A stretch of DNA of 64,000 bases from Acidobacteriota bacterium (GCA_028873575.1 JAGWHY010000004.1:20273-84272); one strand, 5' to 3'; counted from the stretch's first letter, positions 34,220 to 42,564 are shown. The notes: a model not told the origin generated them from the letters alone. Made by a program: numbers and translations.

Positions 34220-35557
34220 CTAGCTCGCCGAGCGAACGGCGGCGCTCAGCACGGCGAGACCGTCGGCCAACTGCTCGTCGGAGATGACGAGCGGCGGTAA
34301 GAGTCGGATGACGTTGCCGTAGGTCCCCGCCGACAGCGCGATGACGCCCTGTTGGTTGCAGTACGACACGATGGCCTTGGCGGCCGCGGCGTTGGGGTTC
34401 GTGGTACCGGGCTCGATGAGCTCAATCGCCACCATGGCGCCGCGTCCGCGGACGTCGCCGATAATTGCGACGTCTTGCTGGAGCGTGCGTAACGTGGCGA
34501 GCATCGTGGCGCCGAGTTCGCGCGCTCGCGCGGCAAGATTTTGATCGCGCATCGTCGCGATCGTCGCCAACGCCGCCGCGGCGGCGACCGGATTACCCCC
34601 GTAGGTGCCGCCGAGCCCACCCTCGTGCACCGCGTTCATCAGTTCGGCGCGACCGGTCACTGCCGCGAGGGGCATGCCGCCCGCGAGACCCTTGGCCGTC
34701 GTGACGAGGTCGGGCACGACGCCCTCGTGATTGACCGCGAACCAGTCACCGGTGCGACAAAAACCACTTTGAATCTCGTCGGCGATAAAGACCACGCCGT
34801 GGCTGGTCGTCCACGTCGACAGCGCCGGAAGGAAACCGTCGGCGGGCACGATGAAACCACCCTCGCCCTGGATGGGCTCGATGAGCAACGCGGCGACGTT
34901 GTGCGCGCCGACTTGGGTTTCGATCAATCGAATGGCCTGCGCGGCCGCCTCGGCGCCGCTCAAACCGTCACGGAACGGGTAGCTCATCGGCACGCGGTAG
35001 ACCTCGGGCGCGAACGGTCCGAAGCGATCCTTGTAGGGCATGTTCTTCGCGGTGAGGGCCATGGTGAGATTCGTTCGACCGTGGTACGCGTGGTCGAAGA
35101 CGACAATCGCCGGTCGACCCGTCGCCAGACGCGCAACTTTGATCGCGTTCTCGACCGCTTCCGCGCCCGAGTTGAACAAGGCACTGGTCTTGGCGAAATC
35201 GCCGGGCGTGAGTGCGGCCAGTTCTTCACAGACCTTCACGTAACTCTCGTAGGGGGTGACCATGAAACACGTGTGCGTGAAATTCGCGACCGCTTCGCTG
35301 ACCGCGTCGACCAGCGCCGGCACGGCGTGACCAATGGACGTGACGGCGATGCCCGAACCGAGATCGAGAAAGCGATTGCCGTCGACGTCTTGCAAAATGG
35401 CGCCCTCGCCACGTTCCATGTAGACGGGCAGACCCTGGGTGAGTCCGTGGCTGACGGTGGCGCGACGACGGGCGTGCAGCTCTTGGGACTTGGGCCCAGG
35501 AATTTCGGTCACGACCCGACGTTCGGTGCCGATAGACGAATCAATTGACGAAACCAT
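34220..35557 (-). CDS. gabT: 4-aminobutyrate/omega-amino acid aminotransferase
   Basis: 445 residues, class III PLP aminotransferase with GabT-like sequence. PLP site DLVTTAKGLAGGMPLAAV (Lys in AKG), the VVFIADEIQSGFCRTGDWFA Asp region, and the N-terminal GLPVYMERGEGAILQDVDG. It converts GABA (or a similar omega-amino acid) and 2-oxoglutarate to succinate semialdehyde and glutamate. ATG at 35557 follows AGGAGAG. A perfect 14-bp palindrome overlaps the predicted transcription start, implying local repressor control. Confidence 0.9.
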   Translation of the reverse strand: MVSSIDSSIGTERRVVTEIPGPKSQELHARRRATVSHGLTQGLPVYMERGEGAILQDVDGNRFLDLGSGIAVTSIGHAVPALVDAVSEAVANFTHTCFMVTPYESYVKVCEELAALTPGDFAKTSALFNSGAEAVENAIKVARLATGRPAIVVFDHAYHGRTNLTMALTAKNMPYKDRFGPFAPEVYRVPMSYPFRDGLSGAEAAAQAIRLIETQVGAHNVAALLIEPIQGEGGFIVPADGFLPALSTWTTSHGVVFIADEIQSGFCRTGDWFAVNHEGVVPDLVTTAKGLAGGMPLAAVTGRAELMNAVHEGGLGGTYGGNPVAAAAALATIATMRDQNLAARARELGATMLATLRTLQQDVAIIGDVRGRGAMVAIELIEPGTTNPNAAAAKAIVSYCNQQGVIALSAGTYGNVIRLLPPLVISDEQLADGLAVLSAAVRSAS

Positions 35558-35583
35558 GGTGCTCTCCTGGACGTTGCGCGTGG

Positions 35584-35597
35584 TGGAAACGTTTCCA
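35584..35597 (-). promoter_or_regulatory. perfect palindrome operator at the gabT promoter
   Basis: TGGAAACGTTTCCA, a perfect 14-bp palindrome 27 nt upstream of gabT. A minus-strand -10 (TACGCT, 35597-35602) abuts it, so it would cover the transcription start. The shape resembles LacI/GalR-family operators with a central CG. Confidence 0.6.
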
Positions 35598-35631
35598 GCG
35601 TACTTCGCGACTTTTAGTGTCGCGCGAGAAG

Positions 35632-35659
35632 CGAAAACGGGTGACCGAAGTCACCCGTT
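35632..35659 (-). terminator. Rho-independent terminator of tRNA-Ser (CGA)
   Basis: Minus strand: AACGGGTGAC-TTCG-GTCACCCGTT, 10-bp perfect stem with a TTCG tetraloop, ending in TTTTCG. It begins about 10 nt after the tRNA 3' end. It also separates the tRNA from gabT. Confidence 0.75.
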
Positions 35660-35668
35660 GCTCGCTGG

Positions 35669-35753
35669 CGGAGGAGGTGGGATTTGAACCCACGGTGCCC
35701 GTAGACACAGCAGTTTTCGAGACTGCCCGATTCGGCCGCTCTCGCACCCCTCC
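35669..35753 (-). tRNA. tRNA-Ser (CGA)
   Basis: Class II tRNA with long variable arm. Acceptor GGAGGGG/CTCCTCC (one G-U pair), anticodon loop CTCGAAA (anticodon CGA), T arm GTGGG/CCCAC, discriminator G. CCA not encoded. Confidence 0.95.
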
Positions 35754-35821
35754 GGCAACGAGTCTACAACGGCCACGAGACCCACTTTCGGGCGTGCGCG
35801 GTGGTTGGCTACGCTCGCCAG

Positions 35822-36271
35822 ATGTCCGACGACGAGCGATTTATGCGCGAGGCGCTGGCGGCCGCCGCGTTCGCGGCGACGCACGACGACGTGCCCGTCG
35901 GGTGCGTACTGGTGCGCGACGACGAGGTCATCGCGGTGGGGGAGAACCGGCGAGAGGTCGACGCGGACCCGACGGCACACGCCGAGGTCGTCGCGCTTCG
36001 CCGGGCCGCACTCGCGCAGAGTCGTTGGCGTATGGACGGCGTCACGGCCTACGTCACGCTCGAGCCGTGCGTCATGTGCGCCGGCGCGCTCTTGAACGCG
36101 CGCGTCGAGCGGGTCGTGATCGGCGCCCTCGACGAGAAGGCCGGCGCCGTGGGTTCGCGTTACAACCTCTTGAGCGATCCACGACTCTTGCACGAAGCGC
36201 GTTTGACCTACGACGTCGGCGTCGAAGAGTCCGCCGCTTTACTCCGCGCGTTCTTCGAGTCGCGCCGCTGA
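35822..36271 (+). CDS. tadA: tRNA-specific adenosine-34 deaminase
   Basis: 149 residues of the cytidine-deaminase superfamily. Zinc and catalytic residues: HAEVVAL (His, Glu) and PCVMCAGALL (two Cys). RMREALAAA-like N-helix and VGSRYNLLSDPRL near the C-terminus are TadA features. It converts A34 to inosine in tRNA-Arg(ACG), whose gene is at 22382. ATG at 35822 sits 6 nt after TACGCT. Confidence 0.92.
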   Translation: MSDDERFMREALAAAAFAATHDDVPVGCVLVRDDEVIAVGENRREVDADPTAHAEVVALRRAALAQSRWRMDGVTAYVTLEPCVMCAGALLNARVERVVIGALDEKAGAVGSRYNLLSDPRLLHEARLTYDVGVEESAALLRAFFESRR

Positions 36272-36304
36272 CGCCCTTTTCGTCGTCAGCGTCGCGACGT
36301 CGAG

Positions 36305-36706
36305 CTACTCGCCGAAATACTCCTCGTCGGTGACGTGCTGCATCCAGTTCGTCTCGGGCTCGTCACTCGGGCCGACACCTTCGGTGATCGACAAGTGGGT
36401 CATGTAGTGATCGGCGAGCGCGCCGTGCCAGTGGACTTCGTGCGGCGGGGTCGTGACGACGTCGCCCGCTTGAATGATGACGCGCTCTTGACCCTTGGTC
36501 TGCACCTGACCGACACCGTCGGTGACGCACAGGGTCTGGCCGAGGACGTGGGAGTGCCAGGCACTGCGCGCGCCCGGGCTGAAGCGCACCGAGTTCACCC
36601 GAATGCGCGAAGGCTCTTCACCCGTCACGATCGGATCAATCCAGACCTCGCCAGTGAACGTCTCGCTTACGCCCTTCATGGTGGCTGGCTTCGATTTCTT
36701 TTCCAT
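36305..36706 (-). CDS. small cupin-domain protein
   Basis: 133 residues, single cupin barrel. Metal-binding motif 1: HSHVLGQTLCVTDGVG (His, His, Gln/Glu positions), motif 2: PPHEVHWHGA. The sequence VRFSPGARSAWHSHVLGQ is typical of cupins annotated as mandelonitrile-lyase-like or carboxymuconolactone-linked; activity is unknown. ATG at 36706 follows AAGGAAAACC. It lies directly downstream of tRNA-Ser (GGA). Confidence 0.8.
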   Translation of the reverse strand: MEKKSKPATMKGVSETFTGEVWIDPIVTGEEPSRIRVNSVRFSPGARSAWHSHVLGQTLCVTDGVGQVQTKGQERVIIQAGDVVTTPPHEVHWHGALADHYMTHLSITEGVGPSDEPETNWMQHVTDEEYFGE

Positions 36707-36764
36707 GGTTTTCCTTCCGGTCGTCGACCGATCGTCGTACGGTCAGTCCAACACTGCAACGTGG

Positions 36765-36849
36765 CGGAGGAGGTGGGATTTGAACCCACGGAAGGTTTCC
36801 CTTCACACGATTTCCAATCGTGCCGATTCGGCCGCTCTCGCACTCCTCC
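36765..36849 (-). tRNA. tRNA-Ser (GGA)
   Basis: Class II tRNA: acceptor GGAGGAG/CTCCTCC, anticodon loop TTGGAAA (anticodon GGA), long variable arm, T arm GTGGG/CCCAC, discriminator G. CCA not encoded. Body nearly identical to the tRNA-Ser (CGA) 1 kb upstream outside the anticodon and variable arms. Confidence 0.95.
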
Positions 36850-36977
36850 AAAGGGCACCCTTCATGAATCGAATGCCGGCTCGTTAGGCTACCTGACGCC
36901 GTCACGCGCCTCTCGGTCTCGTCGTCGACGGGTGGCGCCGGCCGGGAAGCAATGAAGGGTTCTTGGGTAAACTGGCG

Positions 36978-37113
36978 ACGCCGAGATTGAAAGCGGTGGT
37001 CGGGTCCCGTGCGACGACCGTTCGTGAACCGAGTCAGGGGTGGAAGCCAGCAGCTCTCAGCGGATTGTGTTGGGTGCCACGGATCGCCTGGCCACCGCTT
37101 TGGACCTCGGCGT
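36978..37113 (+). ncRNA. ffs: signal recognition particle RNA (bacterial small SRP RNA)
   Basis: The core GTCAGGGGTGGAAGCCAGCA contains the GGAA tetraloop with the conserved 5' CAGG and 3' AGCA asymmetric/symmetric loop of helix 8, preceded by GTGAACC and followed by CAGCGG, as in 4.5S RNA. Long-range pairing closes the hairpin: AAAGCGGTGG (36990) with CCACCGCTTT (37101), and outside it ACGCCGAG (36978) with CTCGGCGT (37113). A candidate -10 TAAACT is at 36968-36973. Position just upstream of dnaX is the usual actinobacterial arrangement. Ends are approximate; the core is 36990-37101. Confidence 0.88.
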
Positions 37114-37128
37114 GCGACAGCGCGCCGT

Positions 37129-37134
37129 TAGCAT
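37129..37134 (+). promoter_or_regulatory. -10 hexamer for leaderless dnaX
   Basis: TAGCAT, 6 nt upstream of the GTG at 37141, directly after the SRP RNA. Confidence 0.4.
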
Positions 37135-37140
37135 CGGTGC

Positions 37141-38886
37141 GTGCGTGAGCCTTCGTCGTCTCTGATTCAAGTCGAGGGCGTCACCTCGCTCTATCGCCGT
37201 TTTCGCCCCGGACGGTTCGCCGAACTGCGTGGTCAAGATCACGTCGTGCGGGCGCTGCAGGGCGCGGTCAATAACGACCGCGTGTCGCACGCCTACCTCT
37301 TTTCTGGGCCACGCGGTACGGGTAAGACCACCACGGCGCGCGTGCTCGCCAAGGCCCTCAACTGTGAAAACCCCGTTGACGGTGACGCCTGTGGCGTGTG
37401 CGCGAGTTGCGTCGCGATCGCGAAGGGCGCGTCGCTCGACGTGGTGGAACTCGACGCCGCGTCGAACAACGGCGTCGACGACATTCGTGAGATCACCGCT
37501 GGCGCGTGGCATAACACGCCCGGCCGCTGGAGAATTTACATCTTCGACGAGGTCCACCAACTCTCGAAGGCCGCTTCGGCCGCGCTCTTGAAGACGTTGG
37601 AGGAGCCACCCCCGCACGTGGTGTTCGTGCTGGCGACGACCGATCCGCACAAGGTCTTACCCACGATTCGTTCGCGCACCCAGCACCTCGAGTTTCGCCT
37701 CTTCGCGGGCGACACGCTGGGGTCGCTTTTGCGTGAAGTGGATCACGCGGCCGGACTGCGCGCGGACGACGCGATCATTGAAGCGGCGGTTCGTCTCGGT
37801 CGCGGTTCGGCGCGTGACGCGCTGAGTGCGCTCGATCAACTGCTGGCCACTGGGGCGCTCGACGAGACGCAACCCTCCTTTGACGCGTTACTGGGGGCGC
37901 TCGTGGCCAGTGACGCGGTCGAGGCGCTGCGCGCGCTCGCGACGCTCTCGCACGAAGGCTGGGACCCCGAGCAGTTGACCGAGAACCTCGTGGCGGAGGT
38001 CCGTCAGATCTTCTTATTGCAGGTGGCCCCCGAGGTGGCCGACGCCGTGGACCACGATCGCGAACGATTGACGACTTGGGGCCAACAGTTGGGTCTCGCG
38101 CGAAGTGTTCGCGTCCTCGAAACCCTCGGCAAGGCCCTGCGCGATATGAAGAGCGCGTCCGAGAAGCTGGTGACGCTTGAAGTCGCGTTGGTGCGTCTCG
38201 TTCGCCCCGACCTTGACGCGACCTACGAGGCGCTCGACGAACGCCTGAGCAAGCTTGAGCGTGGGGCGCGCCAGGTCCCCGCTCCCGCCCCCGCCACACC
38301 GCCACCCCCGCCGCCACGTCGGCCGATTGGCGCGAGCGCGGCGGACGCGCCACCCACGACGCCGCGTGACTCGTCTGCGTCGACGCCGCCCGACGTGGCC
38401 CACGCGTTAACGCCGACGACCGCCGCCGAATCCGCGCCGCTGCGTGAACCCGCAACCACGCCGACTCCTCGAACCGAGAGCTCGGCGTTGAACTTTGAGG
38501 ACGTGCGAGAACGCTTCACCGCGAACGTGATTCCGCGGACGTCGCGCGCGGCCCAGTTACTCCTGCGCACGGCGCGCGTGGAGGGACTCACCGGGACGAC
38601 CCTCACGATTGCGGTGCCCAGCGAAGAGTCGCGCCAAAATACCGAGATGATCGCGCAGGGACTGCGCAGCGCGATGGAGCACGAGTTCAAAACGCCCCTG
38701 CAACTGTCGTGGATCGTCGACCCGTCGCTGACCGGGTCTCCGATCAGCGACGCGCATCGCGCGCCGCCGGCGGCCGCGCCCGTCGTCGACGACGAGGGCG
38801 ACGACGACGGACCCGTCGTCGTGGTGGACTCCGCGGCGGCGCACTTGATCACGGAGATGTTCCCGGGCGCCGAGGAGATCTCGTGA
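37141..38886 (+). CDS. dnaX: DNA polymerase III subunit gamma/tau
   Basis: 581 residues, clamp-loader AAA+ ATPase. Walker A GPRGTGKT at about 56-63; zinc-module cysteines at about 75, 84, 87 and 90; DEVH box in IFDEVHQLSKA; sensor 1 in FVLATTDPHK. Domain III follows, then a Pro/Ala-rich linker (about 380-445) and a C-terminal tau-like domain. No programmed frameshift signal was recognised. The stop overlaps the recR start (GTGA). Confidence 0.96.
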   Translation: MREPSSSLIQVEGVTSLYRRFRPGRFAELRGQDHVVRALQGAVNNDRVSHAYLFSGPRGTGKTTTARVLAKALNCENPVDGDACGVCASCVAIAKGASLDVVELDAASNNGVDDIREITAGAWHNTPGRWRIYIFDEVHQLSKAASAALLKTLEEPPPHVVFVLATTDPHKVLPTIRSRTQHLEFRLFAGDTLGSLLREVDHAAGLRADDAIIEAAVRLGRGSARDALSALDQLLATGALDETQPSFDALLGALVASDAVEALRALATLSHEGWDPEQLTENLVAEVRQIFLLQVAPEVADAVDHDRERLTTWGQQLGLARSVRVLETLGKALRDMKSASEKLVTLEVALVRLVRPDLDATYEALDERLSKLERGARQVPAPAPATPPPPPPRRPIGASAADAPPTTPRDSSASTPPDVAHALTPTTAAESAPLREPATTPTPRTESSALNFEDVRERFTANVIPRTSRAAQLLLRTARVEGLTGTTLTIAVPSEESRQNTEMIAQGLRSAMEHEFKTPLQLSWIVDPSLTGSPISDAHRAPPAAAPVVDDEGDDDGPVVVVDSAAAHLITEMFPGAEEIS

Positions 38887-39485
38887 ACTACCCGCCGGCG
38901 CTGCAAGCCGTGGTGGACGAACTCGGACGCTTTCCGGGCGTCGGTCCGAAGTCGGCTCAGCGCATCGCCTTTTGGATGATGCGTCAACCGAGCGAGGACG
39001 TCGAGCGATTGGCCGGCGCGCTGCGCGAAATGTCAACCCGGCTCGCCTTTTGCGAGCGCTGCTGCAACGTCGCCGAGACCGGTGGCCTGTGCGTGATCTG
39101 CGCCGACGAACGTCGCGACCAGACCATCATCTGTGTCGTGGAGAATCCGCCCGACGTCGTGGCGGTCGAGCGCTCCGGTGCCTTCCGCGGGACCTACCAC
39201 GTGCTGCACGGCGTCTTGAATCCGTTGGAGGGCGTCACGCCCGATCGACTGCGTATCCAAGAGTTGCTGCAGCGTTTGCACGGTCCGGTCAAAGAAGTCA
39301 TCTTGTGCTTTAACTCCAACGTCGAAGGTGACCACACCGCCATGTACCTAAGTCGACTGCTGCAGGTGCCCGGTCTCGTCGTCTCCCAGCCGGCCAGTGG
39401 GTTACCCGTGGGCAGCGACGTCGAGTTCGCCGACGACCTGACCTTGGGTCGCGCCCTCGAAGGACGACGCGTCCTCACCGACTAA
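38883..39485 (+). CDS. recR: recombination mediator protein RecR
   Basis: 200 residues: N-terminal HhH (PGVGPKSAQRIAF), C4 zinc finger with Cys at about 57, 60, 70 and 73, Toprim domain (IICVVENPPDVVAVE), and C-terminal VSQPASGLPVGSDVEFADD with the usual ending. It loads RecA at gaps with RecF/RecO. The GTG at 38883 overlaps the dnaX stop by 4 nt; the longer open frame upstream is dnaX antisense-phase sequence. Confidence 0.96.
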   Translation: MNYPPALQAVVDELGRFPGVGPKSAQRIAFWMMRQPSEDVERLAGALREMSTRLAFCERCCNVAETGGLCVICADERRDQTIICVVENPPDVVAVERSGAFRGTYHVLHGVLNPLEGVTPDRLRIQELLQRLHGPVKEVILCFNSNVEGDHTAMYLSRLLQVPGLVVSQPASGLPVGSDVEFADDLTLGRALEGRRVLTD

Positions 39486-39489
39486 ACCC

Positions 39490-40389
39490 CTAGGCGAAGT
39501 GGGCGACGCAAAACGCGCCGACGCCGAGGCAGTACAGCCCGAAGGGCGTCAACGTCTTCGTGGTGAAGTACCGCACTAAGAATCGCACCGACACGTACGC
39601 GGCGATCGCGGCGAAGAGGGCGCCGACCAGGGTCTGGGCGCGTACGCCGTGGCCTAAGGGTCCGAAGAGATCGGGCAGTTTCAACACGCCCGCCGCCAAA
39701 ATGATCGGCGTCGCGAGGAGGAACGAGAAGCGGGCGGATTCTTCGTGGCTGTAACGGCCAAGGAGCCCGGCCACCATCGACACTCCACTACGCGAGATGC
39801 CGGCGAAGAGCGCGAGAATCTGCGACGAACCGATTACCACGGCCCCGAGGGGACGCATCGTGGCGAGCGTGCGACGCCGCGCGTGACGGCCCTGGCCACG
39901 TCGCAGCCATTCGCCGATGAGGAGAATGACGCCGTTGAGCGTCAGAAAGATCGCGGCGTCGAGTGGCTTCGCGAAGAGAACGCGGAACTTCTTCTCGAAG
40001 ACCAGTCCGACGAGTCCGACCGGCACGCTGGCGAGCACGAGTAACGCGAGTAGGCGGTACTCGGGGTTCGTGGTGGCGTCGTCCAAGCGCCACAGCGCGC
40101 GCGGGCCGCGCTCGCGGGCGCGGCGCAGCTGGTCACCCAGGCCACGGGCCAGTTCGAACCACGTCGCGCGGTAGTAGACGAGCAGACCGGCGGCGGTGCC
40201 CACGTGCAGCCCGACGATGAAGGCGAGAAAGAAGGACCGTGGTTGGCTCTGGGCCGCGACCAGGTTGTGCCAGCCAAAGAGGCTGGGCACCAGCACCGAG
40301 TGACCCAAACTCGAGATGGGAAAGAGCTCGGTGACGCCCTGAAGTAAGCCCATGATGACGGCTTGAACGTAGGTCAAGGGGCTCAGCAC
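39490..40389 (-). CDS. uppP: undecaprenyl-diphosphatase (UppP/BacA)
   Basis: About 299 residues, polytopic membrane phosphatase that recycles undecaprenyl pyrophosphate for cell-wall synthesis. Catalytic motifs: QGVTELFPISSLGHSVL near the N-terminus and FAGISRSGVSMVAGLL in the second repeat. The GTG at 40389 is preferred to the one at 40395 because a minus-strand TAGCCT ends exactly 6 nt before it. Convergent with recR. Confidence 0.94.
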   Translation of the reverse strand: MLSPLTYVQAVIMGLLQGVTELFPISSLGHSVLVPSLFGWHNLVAAQSQPRSFFLAFIVGLHVGTAAGLLVYYRATWFELARGLGDQLRRARERGPRALWRLDDATTNPEYRLLALLVLASVPVGLVGLVFEKKFRVLFAKPLDAAIFLTLNGVILLIGEWLRRGQGRHARRRTLATMRPLGAVVIGSSQILALFAGISRSGVSMVAGLLGRYSHEESARFSFLLATPIILAAGVLKLPDLFGPLGHGVRAQTLVGALFAAIAAYVSVRFLVRYFTTKTLTPFGLYCLGVGAFCVAHFA

Positions 40390-40422
40390 GCCCACAGGCT
40401 AAACGCTGAGCCAAACTAGGGC

Positions 40423-40926
40423 GTGCGGTCTCTCATCCTCGTGCGTCACGCGAAGGCGGTCCCGGCCGGCGCCGGGACGAGCGACGTCGAACGCGCCCTG
40501 AGCTCGCGTGGGGTGGCCCAGTGCGCGCAACTTCGTCGTCGGATCAGCGACCCCGACGATCTCGGTCGCTACGGCCCCGTCCACGCCTTAGTCAGCGCGG
40601 CCGCGCGCACGCGCGAGACCTTCGAGTTGGCCTTCGCGGGCACCTCGTTCGTTGAGGGAGTGACGTACTCACCGACTATCTACAACGGCGCGCGCGACGT
40701 GTCCGCCGACGACTTGCTCGCGGCGTTGGTGGAGGTCGACCCCCTCGAGGGCTCGCTACTTGTCGTCGCGCACAACCCGAGCGTGGCCGAGTTGTTGTGG
40801 GCGTTAACGGGTGAAGTTTTGCGTGACGGCTACCCGACGGCCGGCCTGTGCGTGATTACCCTCCACGGCGCGGGACGAGTGGATGAGTGCGCGTACGAGC
40901 TCGTGGAACGCGTCGTCGTCGATTAG
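40423..40926 (+). CDS. sixA: SixA-like phosphohistidine phosphatase (histidine phosphatase family)
   Basis: 167 residues. RHG-type motif as LILVRHAKAVP, then SRGVAQCAQL, SAAARTRETFELA (second Arg) and VAHNPSVAELLW (second His). Small branch-1 histidine phosphatases of this type act on phosphohistidine or small phosphate esters. Its TAG stop is the left edge of the islet at 40927: the last codons GAT TAG fall in the 8-bp flanking duplication. Confidence 0.85.
   Translation: MRSLILVRHAKAVPAGAGTSDVERALSSRGVAQCAQLRRRISDPDDLGRYGPVHALVSAAARTRETFELAFAGTSFVEGVTYSPTIYNGARDVSADDLLAALVEVDPLEGSLLVVAHNPSVAELLWALTGEVLRDGYPTAGLCVITLHGAGRVDECAYELVERVVVD
40919..40926. repeat. left copy of 8-bp flanking near-duplication
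   Basis: TCGATTAG, including the sixA Asp codon and stop. The right copy TCGACTAG at 42578-42585 differs at one, synonymous, base. Confidence 0.55.
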
Positions 40927-40939
40927 GGGATTTGGACAA
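40927..40939 (+). repeat. left 13-bp terminal inverted repeat
   Basis: GGGATTTGGACAA, matching 13/13 the inverted copy at 42565-42577. Immediately inside lies AAAGGT-AAA-ACCTTT, a small hairpin that could end sixA transcription. Confidence 0.6.
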
Positions 40940-41060
40940 AGGTAAAACCTTTTGCCGTTCGTGGCTTTGCAGGCCACGCTTCGTGGTTCGTGACCACCGG
41001 AGCCAGCAGCGATCACCGCGAGAAAGGCACGCTTCGACCAGGTAAAATCGGCTTGTTTCT

Positions 41061-41126
41061 GGTTCCGCAGAACTGAAGTCCAGGGTCCGCAAAACTGAAG
41101 TTCATGGTTCGCAGAACTGAAGTTTG
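41061..41126 (+). repeat. three 22-bp direct repeats (iteron-like) upstream of the AAA_14 gene
   Basis: Units start at 41061, 41083 and 41105 with an exact 22-nt period; the shared core is CCGCAGAACTGAAGT with one or two differences per unit. The last unit overlaps the predicted -35 element. Spacing of two helical turns puts the sites on one DNA face, as for operator arrays or replication iterons. Confidence 0.8.
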
Positions 41127-41135
41127 CGGTATAAT
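41108..41135 (+). promoter_or_regulatory. promoter of the AAA_14/DUF4143 gene
   Basis: -35 TTCGCA (41108-41113), 16-nt spacer, perfect -10 TATAAT (41130-41135). The GTG start follows after 6 nt, so the message should be leaderless. The -35 lies inside the third 22-bp repeat. Confidence 0.7.
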
Positions 41136-41141
41136 AATCTG

Positions 41142-42419
41142 GTGCCGGCTCAGTCCTATCCCCTGCGAAAGCGGCGGGCTCTGGCCCTGACCACCACTCT
41201 CATGGCCGACGCGCCGGTCGTACTCCTCGAAGGCCCTCGAGCCGTGGGGAAATCTACGCTCCTGAACCAAGTGGCCGCCGCACAGAGCGGTCGCGTGGTC
41301 GACCTGGACGAACCGGCGACAAGAGACGCTGTAGTGGCGGACCCGGCACTGGCGGTGTCGGGGGAAGGTCCGGTGTGCCTGGACGAGTACCAGAAGGCAC
41401 CCGAAGTACTCGAGGCCATAAAGGCTGAACTGAACAAGCACACTGCACCGGGCAGATTTGTTCTGACTGGTTCCACCCGACACGACTCGCTCCCAGTTAC
41501 CGCGCAGTCACTCACTGGGCGCGTGACCTCCCTAACCGTGTTCCCACTCTCCCAGGGGGAGCAGTGTGGTGTGCACGAGGACTTCCTGGAAGTTGCTATC
41601 AACGACCCGTCCAAAGTAATCACCAGGCATCTGGCCACTACGACTCGGCCCGATTACATCGCTCGTGTCACGTGCGGGGGTTTCCCCCTCGCTCTCGCCG
41701 CTTCTTCCGGTGACGCTCGGCGCCGGTGGATCCGAGATTACGTCCGACTCACGCTTGAGCGCGACGTCCGAGACCTCAGCAATCTTCGTCAAGGGGACAA
41801 ACTACGAACACTTCTGGATCGCCTGGCGGGACAGACCGCCCAAGTCCTCAACGTGGCGAAGGCGGCTGAGGATGTGGGACTTACCGACAAGACGGCAGAA
41901 AGCTACGTCAACCTTTTGGAGAAGGTGTTCCTGGTCTACCGTCTCGAGGCGTGGGGGACGACCCTCATTGCACGGACCTTGTCGAAACCGAAGGTACATG
42001 TGCTCGACACCGCCGTGGCGGCCGTGCTGATGCGACTCACTCCGGAGAAGCTGACCACCATTGATGCTACAGCCAGTAAGAAATTTGGTCACCTGGTTGA
42101 GACGTTCGCAGTCGGCGAACTGAGGAAACAGGCCTCCTGGATCGAGGGGATCACGGGCATCGGTCATTGGCGCCATCATGACGGAGACGAAGTCGACCTG
42201 ATTATCGAGCGCGAGGACGGGGGAATACTGGGTTTCGAGATGAAAGCTGGAGGCCGGGTGTCGGGACCAGAGTTGAAAGGGTTGGCCCACCTGAGGGACA
42301 GCGTGGGAGACCGATTCCTTGGTGGCTTCGTCCTCTACTTGGGAAAGCGCTCTTACACCTACAGTGACCGGATTCACGTAGCCCCGCTCGATCGACTTTG
42401 GACTCCGATCGGCGACTGA
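41142..42419 (+). CDS. AAA_14-domain ATPase with C-terminal DUF4143
   Basis: About 425 residues. N-terminal P-loop domain: Walker A EGPRAVGKSTL (31-40), Walker B PVCLDEYQKAPE (about 77-88), and sensor FVLTGSTRHDS. Middle winged-helix-like part (NVAKAAEDVGLTDKTAESYVNLLEKVFLV split here) and C-terminal DUF4143 with a PD-(D/E)xK-like pattern: EVDLIIE then GFEMKAG. Such proteins are frequent, patchily distributed and of unknown function; defence, toxin-like and regulatory roles have been suggested. GTG start set by TATAAT 6 nt upstream. Composition and islet boundaries indicate acquisition. Confidence 0.88.
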   Translation: MPAQSYPLRKRRALALTTTLMADAPVVLLEGPRAVGKSTLLNQVAAAQSGRVVDLDEPATRDAVVADPALAVSGEGPVCLDEYQKAPEVLEAIKAELNKHTAPGRFVLTGSTRHDSLPVTAQSLTGRVTSLTVFPLSQGEQCGVHEDFLEVAINDPSKVITRHLATTTRPDYIARVTCGGFPLALAASSGDARRRWIRDYVRLTLERDVRDLSNLRQGDKLRTLLDRLAGQTAQVLNVAKAAEDVGLTDKTAESYVNLLEKVFLVYRLEAWGTTLIARTLSKPKVHVLDTAVAAVLMRLTPEKLTTIDATASKKFGHLVETFAVGELRKQASWIEGITGIGHWRHHDGDEVDLIIEREDGGILGFEMKAGGRVSGPELKGLAHLRDSVGDRFLGGFVLYLGKRSYTYSDRIHVAPLDRLWTPIGD

Positions 42420-42564
42420 TGGCGCTGGCCTGGCCCAGCTGAGGCAGGCACTGGAGTTCACTGAGTCTCCGTCGGCCGAGAACCACGTCAGGTCGGTGTT
42501 AGGGCCTCATTGTCCCGCAAGGATCTTCCACGCGACCGCGTTTGTCCGAACGGTTGGGGGATCC

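Noticed and set aside
34541..35548. Long plus-strand open frame antisense to gabT (335 codons)
   Set aside because: Lies wholly opposite a clear gabT; the translation is low-complexity Arg/Gly/Asp-rich with no domain, a usual shadow in GC-rich DNA.
35669..36849. Recent tandem duplication block involving the two tRNA-Ser genes
   Set aside because: Only the tRNA bodies are alike; the sequence between and around them (tadA, cupin gene) is not repeated.
36963..37148. Short open frame over the SRP RNA
   Set aside because: The region is explained by long-range RNA pairing and the conserved SRP core.
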